Part shown: one piece after another, positions 59,645 to 64,000 of the stretch | How the letters are laid out: each line of letters starts with the position of its first letter | Numbering within the stretch: the first letter of the stretch is position 1 | Source: Paenactinomyces guangxiensis | GTDB lineage: Bacteria; Bacillota; Bacilli; Thermoactinomycetales; Thermoactinomycetaceae | Reading direction: 5' to 3' | NCBI RefSeq assembly: GCF_016055185.1 | Contig: NZ_JAECVR010000015.1 | Location: forward strand, 1 to 64,000 | Length of the DNA stretch: 64,000 bases | The notes under the pieces: model-generated | What the model saw: only the letters and a program-made list of their open reading frames with translations | Database searches by the model: none | What the model was told of the DNA's origin: nothing | Program-made: the position numbers and the translations under genes

Positions 59645-60535
59645 TTAATTGGAGAGAGGATAGTCTTCAAGCTTCACAAACTGATAACCTTTTTTCTTCA
59701 GTTGAGGGATCGCTTTCATCACACCTTCTGCCGTATCGTTGCCCGGTTTGTTAAAATGCAGGATTACGATGGAACCCGGTTTTGCTTTGAGTAAAGCCCG
59801 GTACACCTGTTCCGTCGAGTATGTAGCCCCGGCATCACCGATCCGGTCAAAGTTAACCACTTGTTCTCCTGCATCATTGGCAATTTTGACGGCAATTTCA
59901 TCATAATAGGCTGTTCCGGCGCGGAAAAATTTAGGTTTTCGTCCGGTTAGTTGTTCAATTTTTTGGTGATTTAGCAAAATCTCATCCAACACCTCCGCTG
60001 CATTTTTGGTACCTTTGATACCATAGACGGATTTTCCCGTCACTGACAGTGGTTTATGCTCAAATCCATGGTTTTCAATTTCAAATAACGGATTTTTTGA
60101 CAGGTTCAAAAATATGCTTCGATTGGCATCGATCCAGCGGCTGTTGACAAATAAAGTGGCAGGGATCTTCTCGCGTATTAAATAGTCGATCAATTTTTTG
60201 TCATATCCGCTCCCGTGTTTGCCCCCGCAGGCGTCAAAAGTAAGGGCGATTACCCTGTCACGGGTGTCCAGCCTGTTTTTTACACCCGTTACTTTCTCCC
60301 CCCACTCGCGGGGCTGCTGATGTTGGTATTTGGCAAGCACATGTTTCTTGAGCTGTTCTGCATCCGGACCGGAAATGGTTTGGCTGGCTGGGAGAACCTC
60401 CGTTTTTGTTTGTTCCTTGTCTGCATGGACCGGGTTTTTTTTCAAAGGAGGTTGTTTACTTGTACTGATTTGTGAGCAAGCGGAAACCATGGACAGAAGG
60501 AAAATAAGGAAGAGAATCAGATGTTTGCTTTTCAT
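59645..60535 (-). CDS. Polysaccharide deacetylase-family lipoprotein
   Basis: From ATG at 60535 (AAAGGTAC upstream) the product is 296 aa with a lipoprotein signal MKSKHLILFLIFLLSMVSAC (Cys 20), a Thr/Lys-rich linker, and a NodB-type domain: VIALTFDACGGKHGSGYDKK, IPATLFVNSRWID, EIENHGFEHKPLS and a late GSIVILHFNKPG. The metal-site motif is TFDACGG rather than the usual TFDDG: the first Asp is there but the second is Ala, so metal binding may differ. The HxxxH pair (H-GFE-H) is present. The longer frame from 60649 has no ribosome site. Substrate is presumably peptidoglycan or another wall glycan. Confidence 0.85.
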   Translation of the reverse strand: MKSKHLILFLIFLLSMVSACSQISTSKQPPLKKNPVHADKEQTKTEVLPASQTISGPDAEQLKKHVLAKYQHQQPREWGEKVTGVKNRLDTRDRVIALTFDACGGKHGSGYDKKLIDYLIREKIPATLFVNSRWIDANRSIFLNLSKNPLFEIENHGFEHKPLSVTGKSVYGIKGTKNAAEVLDEILLNHQKIEQLTGRKPKFFRAGTAYYDEIAVKIANDAGEQVVNFDRIGDAGATYSTEQVYRALLKAKPGSIVILHFNKPGNDTAEGVMKAIPQLKKKGYQFVKLEDYPLSN

Positions 60536-60772
60536 AAGATGTACCTTTTCTGTGATTGGAGTAAAATCAATTTTAATTAGAAATACTACTTTACTCCTTG
60601 TTGTTGGAAATTCCTCTTCCTTAACAGGAAAGTTGAAAAATAGACACAAAAATCAACCCTGTTCAATGATGGGATGTCCGATTGGACGGTGGCATACTGC
60701 TAAAACAGCTGTTTACTGATAACAAAAAGGGAATCAGTTTTGATGTCGATCCCCTTTTTTTAATACCATATT

Positions 60773-61726
60773 CTAATCAAACCATCCCTTTTTGCGAAAC
60801 CAGAGCCCCATTATGGTTCCAATGAACGCCATCAGTCCCAAAATGATAAAGTAACCATGTTTCCACTTCAGCTCGGGCATATATTCAAAGTTCATGCCGT
60901 AGATGCCGGCGATAAAGGTGAGCGGCATAAAGATCGTCGTAATTACGGTTAAAGTCATCATAATGGAGTTGGCCCGGTGAGAATAGATGGAAAGATAGTT
61001 ATCACGGATGTCTGCGGTCATTTCCCGGCTGGATTCTACCATGGAGGTCAATTTTTCCAAATGATCATAGATGTTGCTGTAATGCCGTTGTTCTTCCTCA
61101 GTAAAAACGAGACGGTGGGAGTTTAAGATACGGTAAAACAGATCACGCATGGGCCAAATGGTATGGCGCAGATCCAGCAGCTGGCTGCGAATCGCGAACA
61201 CTTCATTCATCAGAGTATGCAGGTTTCTGTGTCTTCTTCTGGTCTTTTCTTCTAAGGCGGTGACACGGTCTTCCAGCTCCTGGGCGATGGGGAAATAGGA
61301 ATCTACCAGTTTATCCATAAGCTTATATGTAATATAGCCGGTCCCTTTTTCCTGCACCGTGCCGTTATTTTTCATCCGTTCCCACACTTCGTCAATTTGC
61401 TTGTGTTCGTGATAGTGGAAGGTGACCACAAACCGGTCTCCGGCAATCAAGTCTACTTCCTGGGCAATCACCGGGCTCTTTTTTAATGCGTGCAAGACAT
61501 AAAGCGTATGGTCATCATAGTAGCTTAGTTTGGGACGTTGAAAAAAATGAAGGCAGTCTTTCACCGCAATCGGGTGAAATGAGAAATGTTCCAGCTTTGT
61601 TGCCTCCTCCTTGGTAGGGGCATTAAAATCGACCCAGTACCAATCGAGGTCTGTAAGCTGTAAGTCTTCGAGAGGCAGGTTTTCAACGATTTGTTTATCC
61701 TTCGTGAAAGCCAGTGTGCGGATCAA
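60773..61726 (-). CDS. corA: CorA-type Mg2+/Co2+ transporter
   Basis: The 317-aa funnel-shaped pentameric channel has a large cytosolic domain (FSFHPIAVKDCLHFFQRPKL, ending in a long helix before residue 250), then two C-terminal membrane helices with the pore signature YGMNFEYMPE between them and a basic tail FRKKGWFD. I place the start at TTG 61726 because AGGAGG lies 7 bases upstream on the minus strand; ATGs further up (61786, 61816) lack such a site. Length then matches Bacillus YfjQ-type CorA. Confidence 0.92.
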   Translation of the reverse strand: MIRTLAFTKDKQIVENLPLEDLQLTDLDWYWVDFNAPTKEEATKLEHFSFHPIAVKDCLHFFQRPKLSYYDDHTLYVLHALKKSPVIAQEVDLIAGDRFVVTFHYHEHKQIDEVWERMKNNGTVQEKGTGYITYKLMDKLVDSYFPIAQELEDRVTALEEKTRRRHRNLHTLMNEVFAIRSQLLDLRHTIWPMRDLFYRILNSHRLVFTEEEQRHYSNIYDHLEKLTSMVESSREMTADIRDNYLSIYSHRANSIMMTLTVITTIFMPLTFIAGIYGMNFEYMPELKWKHGYFIILGLMAFIGTIMGLWFRKKGWFD

Positions 61727-61914
61727 AGGTTTATCCTCCTCTAATACCTGAACAAGAATCAATAAAATATGGGATGATGAAGGCATAATAGATATACCCC
61801 ATATTATAACCCTCATAGAAGATAAAATCTTTGACTTTAGCAGATTTTTTCACAAAGTATGCAATTTTGTATCACCGCTTTTCCAAAAAAGGGGTGGATT
61901 TTTTATGCAGGTTA

Positions 61915-61949
61915 TGTATAATAATTCATATATATGAATTATTATTAAT
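61915..61949 (+). promoter_or_regulatory. argGH operator: palindromic ARG boxes with -10
   Basis: TGTATAATAATTCATA and TATGAATTATTATTAAT flank each other; ATAATTCATA-TATATGAATTAT (61921-61942) is a perfect 22-bp palindrome. The -10 TATAAT (61917-61922) lies inside the left box; the -35 is weak. Similar to the argC operator, and probably bound by ArgR/AhrC. Confidence 0.75.
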
Positions 61950-61963
61950 CCGGAGGGTTTCTT

Positions 61964-63220
61964 ATGAGTAAACAAAAAATTGTATTGGCCTATTCGGGCG
62001 GTTTAGATACATCTGTAGCGATCAAGTGGTTGAGTGAAAAGTACGGATATGATGTGATTGCTGTTGCCCTTGATGTGGGGGAAGGCAAAGATCTTGATTT
62101 TATCAAGCAAAAGGCGTTGCAGGTAGGGGCGGTTCAGTCCATCGTCATCGACGCGAAAGAGTGGTTTGCCAAGGACTTTCTTGCTCCCGCATTGAAGGCG
62201 AACGCGATGTATGAAGGCAAATACCCGCTGGTCTCGGCTCTGTCGCGGCCGTTGATTTCCCAGGCTTTAGTTCGGGTGGCCAGGGAAGAAGGAGCTGTGG
62301 CAGTTGCCCACGGATGCACGGGGAAGGGGAATGACCAGGTCCGCTTTGAACTGTCGGTGAAGGCCTTGCATCCTGATCTCCATGTAGTTGCGCCGGTACG
62401 GGAATGGGCCATGTCCCGCGAAGAAGAGATTGCATATGCCAGTCAGCACAATATCCCCATTCCTGTCGACCTGGATAATCCCTACAGTATCGACCAAAAT
62501 CTCTGGGGAAGAAGCTGTGAATGCGGACAACTGGAAAATCCGTGGGCAGCTCCGCCGGAGGGGGCTTATGAATGGACCCGCCCGCTTACAGAAACACCGG
62601 ATACCCCTGTTGAAATTGAAATTACATTCCATCAGGGAATTCCCACTCATCTTGACGGTAAGGAAATGCCTTTGCACCAATTGCTGAGCCAATTAAATCA
62701 GATCGCCGGAGAACACGGGATCGGAAGAATCGACCATGTGGAAAATCGCCTGGTGGGCATTAAATCGAGAGAAGTTTATGAATGCCCGGCTGCAGTGATG
62801 CTGATTAACGCCCATAAGGAACTGGAATTTCTCACGCAAACAAGGGAAGTGGCTCAATTCAAACCGCTGGTGGAACAAAAATGGGCCCAGCTCACATATG
62901 ACGGCTTATGGTTTTCACCGCTCAAACAGGCACTTGATGCTTTTATTGATGAAACGCAAAAATATGTGTCCGGCAAGGTGCGCGTGAAATGTTTTAAAGG
63001 GCATGCAACGGTTACGGGAAGAGATTCAAAGTACTCCCTTTACAATGAACAACTGGCTACTTACACCACTGATGATACCTTTGATCATCAAGCGGCTGTC
63101 GGCTTTATCAAATGTTGGGGATATCCTACGCATATTTATGCAAATGTTCATTGTGAGAAGGAGGAGCAAAATGAAACTCTGGGGCGGACGCTTTACCAAG
63201 CCAACCAACCGATTGGTTGA
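61964..63220 (+). CDS. argG: Argininosuccinate synthase
   Basis: ArgG joins citrulline and aspartate with ATP. The 418-aa product has the PP-loop at the start ([18 protein letters not shown]), [16 protein letters not shown] (Asp site), [20 protein letters not shown] and [19 protein letters not shown] with CGGAGGG upstream. Its final 50 bases overlap argH. The C-terminus (about 10 residues longer than usual) is encoded within that overlap. Confidence 0.96.
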   Translation: MSKQKIVLAYSGGLDTSVAIKWLSEKYGYDVIAVALDVGEGKDLDFIKQKALQVGAVQSIVIDAKEWFAKDFLAPALKANAMYEGKYPLVSALSRPLISQALVRVAREEGAVAVAHGCTGKGNDQVRFELSVKALHPDLHVVAPVREWAMSREEEIAYASQHNIPIPVDLDNPYSIDQNLWGRSCECGQLENPWAAPPEGAYEWTRPLTETPDTPVEIEITFHQGIPTHLDGKEMPLHQLLSQLNQIAGEHGIGRIDHVENRLVGIKSREVYECPAAVMLINAHKELEFLTQTREVAQFKPLVEQKWAQLTYDGLWFSPLKQALDAFIDETQKYVSGKVRVKCFKGHATVTGRDSKYSLYNEQLATYTTDDTFDHQAAVGFIKCWGYPTHIYANVHCEKEEQNETLGRTLYQANQPIG

Positions 63221-64000
63221 GGAGGTAAATGCATCGATCAGCTTTGACCAGGAGCTGGCGGAAGAAGATATTCAAGGAAGCATTGCCCATGTTACCATGT
63301 TGGGTTCCTGCGGTATTATCACTCCCGATGAGGCCGGGAAGATTACGGCGGGTTTGGAAAATATTCTGGCAAAAATTCGGGCCGGCGAGATCCGGTTTTC
63401 AGTGGAGCATGAAGATATTCATATGAATATAGAAAAACTGTTGCTTGATGAGATCGGCCCGCTGGGCGGCAAGCTGCATACAGGACGAAGCCGCAATGAC
63501 CAGGTGGCGGTGGATATGCACCTGTATGTCAGAAAACAGACAGTGGAACTGGTCCGTTTGTTGGTACAGTTGCAGCAGGTGATTATTGAACAGGCGGAGC
63601 AGCACATGGATACCATCTTACCAGGGTATACACATCTGCAGCGGGCTCAACCGGTACGTTTGGCCCATCACCTGCTGGCTTACGCCTCGATGTTTGAGCG
63701 GGATATAGAGAGGTTGATTGACAGTTATAAACGGGTCAATACATGCCCGCTGGGGGCAGGGGCGTTAGCGGGGACCACATTTCCCGTTGACCGCGATATG
63801 GTAGCCAAGCACCTCGGTTTTGACCGGATCTATGATAACAGCATGGATGCGGTAAGTGACCGGGATTATTTGGTAGAGTTTTTATCTGTCTGTTCACTGA
63901 TTATGGTTCATCTTTCCCGCTTGTCAGAAGAATTGATTCTGTGGTCCAGTGAAGAATTTAATTACATTGTGCTCGATGATGCTTTTTGTACCGGGAGCAG
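63171..64000 (+). CDS. argH: Argininosuccinate lyase (cut by window end)
   Basis: ArgH splits argininosuccinate into arginine and fumarate. ATG at 63171 follows AAGGAGGAG by 4 bases, inside argG. The visible 276 aa begin [20 protein letters not shown] and include [38 protein letters not shown], the catalytic His region [20 protein letters not shown] and [12 protein letters not shown]. The signature loop GSSAMPQKKNP lies just beyond the window, which ends at ...DDAFCTGS. Overlap of 50 bases with argG points to coupled translation. Confidence 0.96.
   Translation, partial: MKLWGGRFTKPTNRLVEEVNASISFDQELAEEDIQGSIAHVTMLGSCGIITPDEAGKITAGLENILAKIRAGEIRFSVEHEDIHMNIEKLLLDEIGPLGGKLHTGRSRNDQVAVDMHLYVRKQTVELVRLLVQLQQVIIEQAEQHMDTILPGYTHLQRAQPVRLAHHLLAYASMFERDIERLIDSYKRVNTCPLGAGALAGTTFPVDRDMVAKHLGFDRIYDNSMDAVSDRDYLVEFLSVCSLIMVHLSRLSEELILWSSEEFNYIVLDDAFCTGS

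Noticed and set aside
1-64000. CRISPR arrays, tRNA or rRNA genes, prophage
   Set aside because: No regularly spaced repeats, no cloverleaf-type sequences with CCA ends, no rRNA-like blocks and no phage structural genes were seen on reading; a tRNAscan/Infernal run would settle this.

Overview
The window looks like a chromosome segment of a Gram-positive, endospore-former-type Bacillota (class Bacilli). The supporting evidence is strong AGGAGG-type ribosome sites with many TTG and GTG starts, lipoprotein signal peptides, the gene order LCP-yvyE-degU-comFA-comFC, the hpf...secA-prfB block, and S-box and yybP-ykoY riboswitches. A Thermoactinomycetaceae-like host is my inference and cannot be proven from this sequence.

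Layout. 1-12.1 kb is an accessory, decaying region bounded by two direct copies of a 106-bp sequence. It holds the wrecks of four genes (a DUF4303 protein, a putative lipoprotein, a quinol-type nitric oxide reductase and a mandelate-racemase/muconate-lactonizing-type enzyme). Between them lie an intact galU and a giant 2735-aa cyclic beta-1,2-glucan synthase-like gene. 12.1-18.1 kb: two tandem ArsB/NhaD-type transporters, each behind the same short leader hairpin; a ZIP metal transporter fused to an extra C-terminal domain; and an M3 peptidase split by one in-frame TGA. 18.4-21.2 kb: S-box riboswitch plus metNIQ. 21.1-32.9 kb: yvyE, two LCP cell-wall ligase paralogues, a membrane-anchored subtilase, metK, a DegU-type regulator without DegS, comFA, comFC and HU. 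33.3-36.2 kb: a GlnHPQ-type amino-acid importer whose binding-protein gene is separated from the permease by a terminator and a dense cluster of DnaA boxes. 36.4-45.3 kb: cold-shock protein, hpf, secA and prfB (with its programmed frameshift); mnaA, a glycosyltransferase and an Asp/Glu racemase sit between hpf and secA. 45.4-47.8 kb: enoyl-CoA hydratase, a disordered membrane protein and a c-type cytochrome lipoprotein. 48.0-52.4 kb: argCJBD. 52.8-56.8 kb: a GHL10-type glycosidase, a LacI regulator with its own operator, and a Mn2+-riboswitch-controlled TerC protein. 57.0-59.5 kb: a four-gene operon of a duplicated-domain protein, an acidic Gly-tailed lipoprotein, a glutathionylspermidine-synthase-like ATP-grasp ligase and a DUF350 membrane protein. 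59.6-64 kb: polysaccharide deacetylase, CorA, argG and the start of argH.

How the genes work together. Arginine synthesis is split over two loci (argCJBD and argGH), each with ARG-box-like operators. Methionine uptake (metNIQ) answers to SAM, whereas metK has a terminator-bearing leader with no recognisable S-box. GalU would supply UDP-glucose to the glucan synthase. The most unusual items are the ATP-grasp/DUF350/lipoprotein operon, the DnaA-box cluster inside an amino-acid transport locus, the twin NhaD leader hairpins, and a 55-bp element shared by the secA and ATP-grasp upstream regions. I saw no rRNA, tRNA or CRISPR array by eye.
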